Below, one piece after another: positions 33,300-44,915 of a DNA stretch of 64,000 bases. Source of the stretch: Viola odorata (Eukaryota; Streptophyta; Magnoliopsida; Malpighiales; Violaceae). The stretch is taken from contig OY829545.1 of assembly GCA_963691705.1 (NCBI GenBank), positions 14,151,893-14,215,892 on the forward strand. The letters run 5' to 3'. The notes beneath the pieces are model-generated. The model had not been told where the DNA came from. It saw only the letters and a list, made by a program, of their open reading frames with translations, and did no database searches. Position numbers and translations under genes: made by a program. Within the stretch, counting starts at the first letter, position 1. Each line of letters opens with the position of its first letter.

Positions 33300-35560
33300 C
33301 GTTACAAAAACTAGTTACAACACTGGAAGCAGTTGGTTATGGAGGGAAGATTTGGCGCGGACGGGATCGAAGAAATTACTGTGTTGAATCGCAATTGGCG
33401 AGGAGTGTGCAGTAGAGAACTGATTTCTGGAAATATAAGTTAGAACGGGAAAAGAGATTAGAGGACTGATGGCCAAACGTTGAACCATCGACGACCGTGA
33501 CCGTATCGTTTCGGGTCCCGGTTTACCGGGCTATTATATTAGGGCTAGGCTTTTGTACTAATGGACTGGGCCAACTTGCTGGACGCATGTAAATATTTGG
33601 GCTCCTATTGGGCTGTCATGGCTCGGGATCTCTTTTGCGATTACGTGGGATGTTTTTTTTAATTGATTATATTATTTATTATCATTATAATAATAGAGAC
33701 TGAACTTATAACTTCACGTCACAAAAATGATATACACTAATCGGTTGATTTGAAGCGTGATTTTTTTTATAAGAAATTATGTGGGGTGTAGGGATTTTAT
33801 CTGTTTTACATGTTTAATTTTTATTACTACATGAACTAAACTAATAGTGTTTTTATTTGCTTATAACGAATTGTGTTGGAAACTTATAAAAAAAATTATG
33901 AAAGATTCATTGGTACCTCTACCATAAAACTATCATTGTTTGGTAAATAAAATTCCCTCAATAAAAATAATTCAATTCAATTTTTCTTACTATTTTTTCC
34001 TCGCAAAGTAACTTATCTATTAGATTCTTCATCCACCCTAACAAATTTTCTTTAGCCTTGTTTTTTATTAGATTCTAAAATTAAATTAAAAACTATTTCT
34101 AACTCAGCAAATTTTGAGTAATTATGAACACAACTATTAAAAAAAAGAATTTGAAATATTCATCCTTGGGGTAGAGCAAAAGGAGGATGAAATGAACACC
34201 GTGAAGAACCTCTATCAGATCACCAACGCTGTGAAACACGTAAAAAGTTAAGGAAATAGATTGAGGATCCATTAGTAATAGAAAGAAGCAATATAAGGTC
34301 AAATCCAACTAAAAGTAAAATGAGGTGCTAAAATAATACGAAAAATCGAACAAAGGTATCAAAATTATCATTATCTTTTTTATCACAATGGATTTGAGTT
34401 TTTTTTAACAAAACATAAGATTCATTCATTAGTTTCCTTCTTCTTCTTCTTTTTTGTTAAAACCATTAATTTAGTTTAGATATTAAAACTTTCATTTTGT
34501 TATTTTTATTTTCTTTACTGAAACTATAATTTTCTCGGGGTACTATCAAGCAACATTGTCAATCTCGTTAGAGTATGTTCATCCCAATACCGAAAACAAG
34601 ATGAAAAACTTGATATTATATCCCAATTTCTATCTCGGTCTGTACCGGTCATACTAGTCAAATATCAGCTGATACATCTCGGTTTAGTTTTATCTCGGTT
34701 CAAAAAAAAAAGATTTTAAAATTGTCCACTACTCTAAGTCAAATACGATTTTCTTTTTCAATAATGACACATGTCACCGTAATAGAGAGAATGTAAGAGA
34801 GATAAAGATATTTTTCACAAATTTATTTGATTTTCCATATTAATTTTGCACCTCATTTTATTTTTAGTTGGATTTGACATATTCACTTACATTTTTATTT
34901 TAATTTGACCCATTTAGGTAATGTCGTGCACAAAAACGTTAAATCTGGTGACGTGATATTGTTTAATATTGTTTAGCAGACATGACAATCCATATTAGAT
35001 GTCACATTAATTTATTTATTTTTTAAATAGATTTTAAACCTATTACTCGACCCATTAACTCATTTTATCTTTTAATTTTCAAAAATTATTTTATCAAAAT
35101 ATCGTGTCGTATCATGTTCCTGTTCCGTCTCCATATCCGGGTTTTATAAGTCTAACCCTATTAATTAAGCAAATAAGTGTAATGACTAATTCTTGTTTTT
35201 TTTTTCCCTTATTTTTTCACGTTTTTATTCCGCCGGTCATAGTGCAGGTCGTTTACCAGCACATGACAAACCTCATGGAAGCTTCCGAACGCCTCACCAA
35301 ACTACAACTGGACCACGTGGACCCAGCAAAAGTATCTTTAAAGCATATTCCTAAGAACACGTTTGGAAAAGGAAAACCAAAAAGAACGTATTCTAAAAAA
35401 TACAGCTGGCAACTTGGTATTAAAAAAGAAGAAACACAACAAATGACGTCATTGTGCACGCCATCACTTACACCGACGCCACTAATTTCCCATAATTGCA
35501 TTAAAAAATCGATAAAAAACCATAATTGCGTTTAAAAAATAATAAAAATGCAGCCCATCT
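33300..35560. other. Intergenic region between VPS51 and the bZIP gene
   Basis: VPS51 leader and promoter to about 33.6 kb, then AT-rich sequence with no supported gene. It contains a 581-bp segment bounded by 31-bp inverted repeats (34298-34878) and, from about 35.2 kb, the bZIP promoter. The open frame at 35104-35535 (+) lacks an ATG start near its beginning and overlaps the promoter motifs. Confidence 0.6.
34298..34878. repeat. 31-bp terminal inverted repeats, 581-bp unit (MITE candidate)
   Basis: The left arm 34298-34328 (starts GTCAAATCCAACTAAAA) and the right arm 34848-34878 are inverted copies with one mismatch in 31. Weaker similarity continues inward for about 30 bp. The inside has no reading frame. 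Target duplications are not clear. An old non-autonomous DNA transposon is the simplest reading. Confidence 0.6.
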
Positions 35561-35570
35561 CCGCTATAAA
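35314..35570 (+). promoter_or_regulatory. bZIP gene promoter: G-box, TGACGTCA and TATA box
   Basis: A palindromic G-box CCACGTGG has its CACGTG core at 35314-35319. A perfect palindrome TGACGTCA (C-box/CRE) lies at 35444-35451. A TATAAA at 35565-35570 predicts transcription from about 35595. G-box and C-box ACGT elements are bZIP-binding sites. Confidence 0.7.
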
Positions 35571-35807
35571 GTCCACCCATCCACAGCCCTTCAAACCTTC
35601 CTTCTCCTCTCCAATTTTCCATCCCTTATCTTATCTTCTACGCTCCTTGTCTTTCCTAGGGTTTCTCCCGCCGTTTCGGTCTTCTTCCCGCCGGTCATCT
35701 AAGTAATCCTTGCTCTTCCGATTCCCGATCTCTGTTCGATTTGTCTCGTGTTTTAATTCCTTCCAGGTCTAGATCTGATCTTCGATTCTGTTTATTGGTT
35801 AGGATTT

Positions 35808-35936
35808 ATGCTATAAGCACCGATGTTTTTAGAAATTCTATGAATTACGCCATCCTCATGCGTCGGATTCGAATCCTTCATTCCTTCTCAGTTGTTTTCC
35901 TCTACTGGTTTCATGAATTTTCATGAACTAGTTTAA
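35808..35936 (+). promoter_or_regulatory. uORF cluster including the sucrose-control peptide uORF
   Basis: The leader of the bZIP mRNA holds several small uORFs: 35808-35816 (Met-Leu-stop), 35823-35843 (MFLEIL), 35840-35926 (28 codons) and 35913-35936 (MNFHELV), plus ATGAACTAG at 35923. The 28-residue peptide ends LHSFSVVFLYWFHEFS, matching the conserved C-terminus of the sucrose-control (SC) peptide of S1-group bZIP genes. In that system high sucrose stalls ribosomes on the nascent peptide and represses translation of the main frame. The overlapping arrangement of uORFs is like that in Arabidopsis bZIP11. Confidence 0.93.
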
Positions 35937-36072
35937 TCCGTCTTTCAGATCCCCAATTTTTTTTTCGATTTCTCCTCTCCTAACTATTCAAATTCAGTAG
36001 ATCCTTTCTATAACTCGATTTATTTATTTAACGATTAACTCCCATTGAAAGAAACAAATTGAAATCGCAACC

Positions 36073-36519
36073 ATGTCTGCAATGCCTCGGCAAACCATCA
36101 GCTCAGGGTCCGATTCTGACCCGCGGTATGCGGGTGTGGATGACAAGAAGCGTAAGAGAATGATATCCAACCGTGAATCTGCCAGGCGATCCAGGATGAG
36201 GAAGCAGAAGCAGATGGAGGATTTCGTCAACGAGGCAAGCCGATTGAAGAATGAGAACTCGCGAATTATGCAGAACGTTGATGCTGTCTCCCAGCGCTAC
36301 ATGGAGATTGAGTCAGCCAACAACGTTTTGAGGGCACAGGCTATGGAATTGACTGACAGGCTTCAGTCATTGAACTCGGTGCTGCAGATCGTTGAGGATG
36401 TTAGCGGGCTAGGATTGGACATACCGGAGATTCCAGATCCTTTGTTGAGACCATGGCAGCTGCCGTGCCCTGGTCATCCCACCATGGCATCTAATGATAT
36501 GTTTCAGTTCTGTGCATAA
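36073..36519 (+). CDS. S1-group bZIP transcription factor
   Basis: Intronless 148-aa transcription factor, typical of the small S1 bZIPs (bZIP1/2/11/44/53 class), which heterodimerise with group C bZIPs and reprogramme amino-acid and sugar metabolism under low energy. The basic region runs from about residue 25 ([17 protein letters not shown]) with the invariant Asn33-x7-Arg41, followed by a leucine zipper to about residue 95 (heptads through [15 protein letters not shown]). The conserved S1 tail [19 protein letters not shown] and terminal DMFQFC look most like bZIP53, but I leave the exact orthologue open. The mRNA leader of about 480 nt carries the SC-peptide uORF, so translation is expected to be repressed by sucrose. 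Confidence 0.95.
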   Translation: MSAMPRQTISSGSDSDPRYAGVDDKKRKRMISNRESARRSRMRKQKQMEDFVNEASRLKNENSRIMQNVDAVSQRYMEIESANNVLRAQAMELTDRLQSLNSVLQIVEDVSGLGLDIPEIPDPLLRPWQLPCPGHPTMASNDMFQFCA

Positions 36520-38460
36520 GTCTGTTTTCAGTGGTTTGCTGGAAAATGGGATTGTGTTGTTGGACTTGATGTCATTTGTGTTAAGGGTTTCAATGGTTTT
36601 GGTGTAATGTGTCTGTCTTAAGGTGAATGCTTGTAATGGCGTGCAGTTAGGTGGGATGTTATCTTGCACAAAAAACTGGGCACCGATTGTATCTAGTATG
36701 TTTAACATAGTAATTTGCCTTCTTGTTCTATTTTTAAAATTTTGCGACTTGGGTCCGAATGGCCAATGTGGATGAATTTTACAGAATTTTGTTAGGTTTT
36801 CCATTCTTGGTTTTTGGTTCTTCTTCCAATTCGGCATTCTTAAATTCATTGACTTAGAGTTGGATGTTAACTGATGATGAATGGGATGTGAAAGCTTACC
36901 ATTTGATGGACATTTGGGCATTGGTTTTACATGATTATTGTTGTAGGATTTGGTGTTGGAGATGTGATAGTTTTCATGAGAATGAAAGCACGTTGCACAG
37001 TGAGGACAGGTTCGACAGAAATTGATTCCGCTCATAAAGATCAATTTGTATGGTATGCATAATTGCAAAAAAATGCCCTCTCTGGCCACGTTCCTTGTCT
37101 GACAAATTCTGCATCGTTGTTGTCTATCAATTGGCTGCTGTTTGTATGTCCCAGTGTTTTCTACGCAACCCAAATGTTAAACTAATCAAAAGGCTATAGG
37201 TCAAAGATTGTTTCCAGTAGTTAAAATTCAAAATTCTGCCTCCATTCTTTAATTAATTATTAAAAGAACATCTTTTCAAGATTAAACAACATCATGATAT
37301 ACGTTTTATTTATAATCTGCCTAGTAGGTACCAGGCTACCAGCTTCCATTTCCTATAAGCATGTGCCACGCACGGAGAACTGCTGACTTGGATGATTTAA
37401 TTTTTTTTTTCCTTTTTTTGCTGTATTCCATTTGTTAGGAGATGAAGTATTTCTGCTATGGAGGTGGGCAGATTAGACTTTCCTTAAGATAGTGAATGAT
37501 TGGTTGACACATGGTTTCCCCACATTTTGTGTAAATTAATTAGTTTAATTTGGGGCTAACAATGGTTGCTTTATTTCAAGATTATAAGTTCGGTGGAGAA
37601 GCAAGAGGTAGTTTAGAACTTTAGACTTTTTCTCCCGGGGAAGGAAGATTCGTGGATAGGTTAGCCTGCCGTGTGACGGAGACCGTAAACACATACAGTA
37701 TTTGGATTTCTGTCAAACGGCAAGCAAAGGAGAGAATCATTCCAATTTTAGCTAGCTTTGACTGCTGGCGTCTTAGCATTTTAGCAACCTGGATCGGCTA
37801 CAATGTTGTTATACTTAATACCACCCCAATTGACGATCATTCTTATCTAAATCTGGGTAATGAACAGCTAATTACTAATTTGAAAGAGGGAGAACTCCTT
37901 CATTCAAACAAATTTGTTTGGAATGGATCGTTATCACTTCATGGAAATTCTTGGTCCTATGTATTATCCTTATGCGATACTTTGAAAATAAAGTCACAAT
38001 ACGAGAAAAATAAATGACGACGATTTGCTGGGTTAGGAAAAAATGGGTAGTGATTTCACCGATTCGCTTTTCTTACGAAAAAAATAAATTATTAGGTACA
38101 CCCGATGCATATAACTCTACGTCTAAAATCAACAAAATTATAATTTCTTCTCGCGGGCAGCTAAAATAACAACTAAACTACTTATCCGAAAATAAAATAA
38201 AATAAATAATTATCCGGAAAAAAAAGCAATAACAAAAACAAAATTCGAAAGAAAAGAGAAGAAACAGTTTAACTACTAATTTGCTACTAATTGTCATCAT
38301 TGAAGATGGTAAATTGTATATTTAACAATCAAAGCAGCGTATGATATGATTTTTCTGCATACAACAGTAGTAGTTCCAATATCATCCAAATCCCAACTTA
38401 ACATAATAAAACCATCTAAACTTAATAATTAAAACTCCAATATTTGGAAAAACCCAATTT
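36520..38460. other. Intergenic region between the bZIP gene and CP12
   Basis: The bZIP 3' UTR (to about 36.7 kb), then AT-rich sequence with no supported gene, then the CP12 3' flank. The 254-codon frame at 36409-37173 (-) is antisense to the bZIP coding region and 3' UTR and shows no domain. The 121-codon frame at 37652-38017 (+) starts with GTG and shows no domain. Confidence 0.6.
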
Positions 38461-38847
38461 TCAGTTGTCATACGTGCGACACTCATCTGTTTCCGGGTTG
38501 TCCTTGCAATAAGTCTCCAACGGGTCGGAGTCTTTCTTCTTGTCCCTCGCATGGCTAGCAGCAGCGCTCAGCTCCTCCACCTCGTCCCACGCAGCCACGC
38601 ACTCTCCGCTCACCGGGTCTCCGGCGCACAACTCCTCCGCGCTCTTGATGCTCTCTTCCACCTTCTCCGATATAGAATCAGGTTTTGCCCTCACGGGTCG
38701 GACCTGCATGCGCCCCGCCCCGAATTGGTATGTGGTCCTGCCCCATGGGTAGTTTAGCTTGGCGGCGATGGGCTGGCCTTTTGGTACATCGGCGGCCTTG
38801 GCGAGGACGCCGGGGGCGGAGAGGTTAAGACTGGCGATTGCTGCCAT
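38461..38847 (-). CDS. CP12: CP12, Calvin-cycle GAPDH/PRK regulator, chloroplast
   Basis: Small intrinsically disordered chloroplast protein that links glyceraldehyde-3-phosphate dehydrogenase and phosphoribulokinase into an inactive complex in the dark; thioredoxin reduces its disulphides in the light. Intronless, 128 aa. An N-terminal Ser/Ala-rich transit peptide runs to about residue 50. The mature part has the two redox cysteine pairs, Cys74/Cys83 (CAGDPVSGEC) and Cys114/Cys123 (CKDNPETDEC), the conserved AAWDEVEELSA core at about 85-96 and the C-terminal DECRTYDN, which inserts into the GAPDH active site. Every hallmark residue is present. The start is the only ATG before the transit peptide, with an A-rich leader. 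Confidence 0.97.
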   Translation of the reverse strand: MAAIASLNLSAPGVLAKAADVPKGQPIAAKLNYPWGRTTYQFGAGRMQVRPVRAKPDSISEKVEESIKSAEELCAGDPVSGECVAAWDEVEELSAAASHARDKKKDSDPLETYCKDNPETDECRTYDN

Positions 38848-40175
38848 TTTTAATTTTTGAAAAGAGCTAAGCTCCTTCTTCTTTTTTTGTTGCTGTGGTG
38901 GTGTGATAAGGTACGGCGCTTCGGTTGATAACGTCGAGGCTAGGTGACGAAGAGGAGGAGAAGGATAGTGTTTATTTTGGTGCTGTGACCATTTTTGTAC
39001 ACAGATTTCTTATCAGCCCAGAACCAATTGTACGCTTCCACGTCATGTGAAGTTATAGATTTTTTTTTTTTTATGTTAAAATAAAATATCACTAATAGTT
39101 TTTTGTTGTTGTCTACTTGCACAGTTGTACTTACTTTTCTCGACGGATGAGAATTTGAAGCACAATGATATACATAAAATGGCCCACGCAACTACGAAAA
39201 TGGGCGCACATAATACGGCCCAGCAACATAACCATGCTAAATGGGAGCAAGGCCCTCACCCTCACAGGCTGAACATAATAGAAAATGGTACTCTTGGGCT
39301 GGAGGCTGGAGCATAGGAATTAAGAACATTCCATTTCGTAGCTTAATTATTGCAGCAGCAGGAAGTTGATTTAAATCACTTCATCTTCTGTGCCCTTCAG
39401 CTTGGACTATTTTCTTGCTCATCATCCTCTCCAATTGTAACATTAACATCATTTTTCTCAGACGTATCCTCCACTATCATATCTAGAATACCTCTATCTT
39501 TCTCTTCGTATGACTCAATTACCAAGTATGGCGCCTCCTCGTTGATTCCCAACGAATCATTCACAACCATATTCATAGAATCATTAAATTGCCATAAACT
39601 ATCATATTGTGAATCTTCATGGTGTATGCCCTTCATTGTTTCCTTCAAAATGTCAAGTTCACTTTATACTGAATTTGTTTTATGTACAACAGAGTAAGAC
39701 TCAATCAAAAAAAAAGAACAAAGATGGAGTGTTAAAACAAAAAAAAACCAGAGATGGAGTCTTATCAAAATGAAAGAAAAAAAATGGAGAAGAGAGAGTG
39801 AAATTTGATGTAGAAGAGAGGTTTTGATTCACGTTAAATTTGATTCCCCTCTAGATTTCAATCTTTTCTTTCCCTCTCATTTTTTGGCGAAAATTCTTCC
39901 CCCTCAGTTCCATCATGTCAAGCTTCATCTGAGAAGAAAAAGGAGACTCGTTGCTGGAAAATGCGATCAAGGGTACAAATGTAAAAAGCTGAATATTTAC
40001 ATTAGAAAGCTCAAAACTTCAATTATTCCGAACAAAATTTTTTTTGGGTAACTTTTCTTTCACTTTTATTTTGAGCGGATGGGATGGGCCCCAACCATGA
40101 CACCACTGTTACACACTCAGTCACTTCACCCGCTCGGTCCTCCTAGAAAAGTTCGCTCCACTCTCGCATAAAAAG
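38848..40175. other. Divergent intergenic region between CP12 and the glutamyl endopeptidase gene
   Basis: Shared upstream region of two divergent plastid-protein genes. An acidic frame on the minus strand at about 39397-39648 (MVVNDSLGINEEAPYLVIE) has no family I recognise and may be chance or a decayed fragment. Purine-rich stretches with AGAGAG runs lie at about 39.70-39.82 kb. Confidence 0.5.
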
Positions 40176-43100
40176 ATGCGTCTTCAAAAAGTCTACCATC
40201 TTCTCTCCCTCTCCCCTCTATCTCCTCCCCCTCCCCCTCGGCCTCTCCTCAACCTCGCCCGCTTCTCATCGGTCCGTACACGTGGCCATCTGAGAACTCA
40301 CCTCAAACCCTCATCCACCAGATTCCGCTCCATCTCCACCATGCCCGCTTCATCTCCCTCCTCTCGCCTCCCCAACCTCGTCCCTCCTAACTTATCCTCA
40401 TCGGAAAACGTCAGCAGCACTTCCTCCAACGACGCCGTTTCCTCCACAACTATCGCCTCGCCATATGATAACGGTAGCACTTCCAGCTCACTCACCCGCT
40501 ACTTTGTTTTTATGGTTGAACTGATTGATTGATTTTTTTAACTGATTTAGCGGCATTTTTTGTGTGTGTGAATTCTGTAGACGAGTTGGACCCCGGTAAG
40601 TATCAACTTCCTCCGCCGGAGATTAGGAATATTGTTGATGCTCCGCCGCTGCCTGCGTTATCGTTCTCGCCTCATAGGGATAAAATATTGTTTCTCAAGC
40701 GGCGATCGTTGCCTCCTCTGACAGAGCTGGCGAAGCCAGAAGAGAAGTTGGCAGGTATGCGTATTGATGGGAAATGTAATACTAGGAGCAGGATGTCGTT
40801 CTACACTGGAGTTGCTATTCATCAGTTGATGCCTGATAGCACTCTGGGACCGGAAAAGGAGATTCATGGGTTCCCTGATGGCGCTAAGATTAATTTTGTC
40901 TCTTGGTCTCCTGATGTGAAGCATTTATCGTTTAGTGTCCGACTAGAGGGGGAGGATAGTAGAGGTAGCAAGCTTAGGGTATGGGTTGCTGATATTGAAA
41001 CTGGGAAGGCTAGGCCATTATTTGAGTCGCCAGATGTTTGTTTAAATGCCATCTTTGATAATTATGTTTGGGTGAATGATTCATCTCTGGTTGTTTGTAC
41101 CATCCCGTTGTCTAGGGGAGATCCACCGAAGAAACCTTTGGTTCCTTCTGGACCTAAGATTCAATCTAATGAGCAGAGAAAGGTTGTTCAGGTTAGGACA
41201 TTTCAGGACTTGTTGAAAGATGAGTATGATGAGGATTTATTTGACTACTATGCCACCTCTCAACTTGTTTTGGTCTCCTTGGATGGGGAAGTGAAGGAAA
41301 TTGGAAAGCCAGCTGTCTACACATCATTGGACCCTTCACCGGATGAGAAATACCTTTTGGTTAGTACTCTCCACCGTCCATACTCTTTCATTGTACCATG
41401 TGGTCGATTTCCCAAGAAGGTTGAATTATGGACAACTGACGGGGAATTTGTGAGAGAACTTTGCGACTTACCACTTGCGGAGCACATTCCCATTGCTTCC
41501 AATAGTGTGCGCAAAGGAATGCGCTCTATCAATTGGAGGGCAGATAAGCCTTCAACTCTCTACTGGTACATAAATGACATTGCCAACCTCTTTAAAGCTT
41601 AAGTGGATACGTAAGCTACTTGCATGACACTTAGGGCCATGAAGAGTTGCTTACATATATATTTTTCTTTTTTGTTTGACTCTGTTGAGGTGTTAGGACA
41701 GAGACACAAGATGGGGGTGATGCAAAGGTGGAAGTTTCTCCACGAGATATAGTTTATACACAGCCTGCTGAGGCTCTAGATGGTGAACAACCAGAAATCT
41801 TGCACAAACTAGACCTTCGCTATGGGTGAGATACTGTCTATGTGTAATTCTGTTCTTGCACACTTTGCTCAATTTGGTCGCATAAATGATGAAAATCAAA
41901 TTCTAACATTATTATATAGTTTCTTTATTTGTTTAGTGTTCATTTGAGACATGGTAAAATGGCGTTGTTTTGCTGACTTACTATAATAAGAAGTTCTTCA
42001 GAAGATTTCAGGATTCTTAATGATGTGTACGTCCTTAGGCAGAGTGGGACAGGGATAGAATCCTTCAACATTACCGAGACTGTATTTGTATATCTTACCT
42101 TGGGGAATCATTCATGTGTTCTAGGGTGTAGATCCTAAACTTACCACTGAAATAGATGCATGGTCGGGAATGGTTGTATATACTTATTGCCATGCTTATG
42201 GGGACCAGTTTCACAGTCTTCTCCTGTAAATTTCTGTATCTGAATAGTTTACCGGAATCTAGTTCTCTGATGAGCATTGTTGTATTTAAAGTATCTGCCA
42301 ATTACGCAATCATCTTGCGCTTTGCAGCTTTACTTGTCTTCCACCTAATTGTGCTCTTTTTCATCCTCACAGTGGCATTTCTTGGTGTGATGATTCACTA
42401 GCGCTAGTTTATGAGTCATGGTATAAGACAAGGCGAACAAGAACCTGGGTAATATCTCCTGGCTCTAAAGACGTGAGCCCACGAATACTATTTGATAGGT
42501 CATCAGAAGATGTGTACTCTGATCCTGGCTCTCCAATGCTAAGGAGAACTCCTACTGGAAATTATGTGATTGCGAAGATAAGGAAGGAAAATGATGAAGG
42601 CGCTTATGTTTTACTGAATGGAAGTGGCGCCACACCTGAAGGAAACATCCCATTCCTTGATCTGTTTGATATGTGAGTATCTCATTAAGACCTTTCAGTG
42701 ATATGTCTCCTTTACCATGTCCTCAAGCCCCATTGGTGCTGCATTGTTCTAAATCATAATATTTCAGAAACACAGGGAAGAAAGAACGAATTTGGCAGAG
42801 CAACAAGGAGACGTATTATGAAACTGTTGTTGCTCTAATGTCAGATTATAAAGAAGGGGACCTGTTGCTTGATCAGTTGAAAATATTGACTTCTAAAGAG
42901 TCAAAAACTGAAAATACCCAATATTATATCCAGAGTTGGCCAGACAAGAAAGAATGTCAAATTTCAAATTTTCCTCATCCGTATCCACAGTTGGCATCAT
43001 TGCAGAAAGAGATGATCAGGTACCAGAGAAAGGATGGGGTTCAGCTTACTGCGACATTATACCTTCCACCAGGCTATGATCCATCCAAAGATGGGCCCCT

Positions 43101-44915
43101 TCCATGTCTAGTCTGGTCTTACCCTGGGGAGTTTAAAAGCAAGGATGCTGCAGGACAAGTTCGTGGTTCTCCTAATGAGTTTCCAGGCATAGGACCAACA
43201 TCAGCTCTTCTCTGGCTGGCTAGGAGGCATAAATCTTCTCCTCTTTGTACACTGTTTTGGCTTTTTACATTGTCACTGCAGTATCCGGTTGGCTTATTTT
43301 CTTTGAACACTGTCGTAACAATTCAACATCGTGCAGGTTCGCTATTTTATCTGGACCAACAATTCCTATTATTGGTGAAGGTGATGAAGAGGCAAATGAC
43401 AGGTACTTATATACAAATGTCATCAGAATTTTATTTGGCTGCCTTTTCATGTGGAAATGATTGTTAAGGTTTTTCTCAAGAAAGCATTGTTGTGTAACAA
43501 GTTTCTCATATTATATTGGGATTACTTTCAATTGGTGTCACAAACATTTATTAATGACGATATGGCTACAGGGGATGCAAGCCAATCATTCTACTTGTAT
43601 CCTGTTTGTAATGGATAAGTGAAGGCCAAATGGTTTGAGACAAACTAATGAATGTATGAGAAACTCGTTAGACAACAATGCTTTCATGAGAAAAACCTCA
43701 TAATATTATGTTCTGCAAGATGTATAATATCGTGTACCAAGCATTATTGTTTTCCCATACTGAAACAATGGAAAGAATAGCTGAAGAAACTATGTCATAT
43801 CCCCTGAAGTTGAAGTTACTTTGATTGCTTTGACCAGGTATGTAGAGCAACTAGTTGCAAGTGCAGAGGCAGCTGTTGAGGAGGTTATCCGGCGTGGAGT
43901 AAGTGCTCTATTTGACTCATTTCTCCATGGAAGGTGTACTGTTATGCATCGAATTGCACAAACTTGACTGTACTTTTCGTGGTGCATTTATTAAGGTTGC
44001 TCATCCCAGCAAAATTGCTGTTGGAGGACATTCCTACGGTGCATTCATGACTGCGAATCTCTTGGCGCATGCTCCACATCTTTTCTGTTGTGGAATTGCA
44101 CGTTCAGGGGCTTACAACAGAACACTTACACCTTTTGGTTTTCAGGTAGTACTCTAGTTGTAACTTGTAATAGGTGTGTTTTTTATTTTTCAGATCCAAC
44201 ACATGTTGTCCATAGTGTGAGTCCCATCTTTTTTTCCCTTTTTTTTTGCTATGCATCATTATGTGATTGGTTTTTGACTACTTTCACTTTATCGGTGTAG
44301 AACGAGGATAGAACTCTTTGGGAGGCCACTAGCACCTATGTTGAGATGAGCCCTTTTATGTCAGCAAATAAAATTAAAAAACCTATATTGCTCATCCATG
44401 GAGAAGAAGACAACAATTCAGGAACACTCACCATGCAGGTAACTGGTGCTGATTATTTTCATGTCTACAACAATGCCTTCAGTCGGAATAGTCTTACTCT
44501 CTTACCCCAATTAATTAAAGTGGCATTTTTTCAACTCCCAATCAAACTGACCAACTTGTTAACTTGCTTCTTGTTTTGCATTTTGAACATAATGCAGTCA
44601 GATCGCTTCTTTAATGCTCTAAAAGGTCATGGGGCTCTTTGTCGCCTGGTTGTTCTTCCGTATGAAAGCCATGGATATGCTTCACGTGAGAGCATCATGC
44701 ATGTTCTTTGGGAAACTGATAGATGGCTGCATAAACATTGTGTGCCGAACACTTCCGATGTAAACGCAGAGCTTAATGCATCTAAAGATGACGTGAACGA
44801 GGGAATTAAAACTTCTGATAGCCAAGCAGTGGTTGCCACTGGAGGTGGTGGTCAGGAGGTGGCGGATTTTGAGCACGAAGGATCGTACTATCTACCCAGG
44901 TCATCGTTATGGTAG
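40176..44915 (+). CDS. CGEP: Chloroplast glutamyl endopeptidase (S9 serine peptidase)
   Basis: Stromal S9-family glutamyl endopeptidase (At2g47390 type) that helps degrade plastid proteins, cleaving after Glu. Exons: 40176-40473, 40581-41565, 41697-41825, 42373-42672, 42768-43226, 43337-43402, 43838-43898, 43996-44145, 44301-44438, 44598-44915. They total 2904 nt (967 aa), the family length. A Ser/Pro/Arg-rich transit peptide covers about the first 60-90 residues. The middle is the beta-propeller. The C-terminal alpha/beta-hydrolase domain has the triad: nucleophile in GGHSYGAF, Asp in HGEEDNNSG and His in YESHGYASRES. The intron 43227-43336 appears to start with GC. The tail ends EGSYYLPRSSLW. 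A second in-frame Met at MPASSPS could start a shorter form. Confidence 0.95.

Noticed and set aside
35104..35535. 143-codon open frame (+) upstream of the bZIP gene
   Set aside because: It starts with GTG, overlaps the G-box and TGACGTCA promoter elements, and shows no family similarity I can recognise.
36409..37173. 254-codon open frame on the minus strand
   Set aside because: It is antisense to the 3' part of the bZIP coding region and its 3' UTR, has no domain, and is explained as a chance frame opposite a coding exon.
37652..38017. 121-codon open frame (+)
   Set aside because: It begins with GTG, has no recognisable domain or splice partners, and lies in AT-rich spacer.
39397..39648. 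Acidic 83-codon open frame (-)
   Set aside because: The first codon is TTG, the internal Met gives a shorter peptide with no domain, and there are no clear exons around it. It could be a decayed fragment, but I cannot support a gene.
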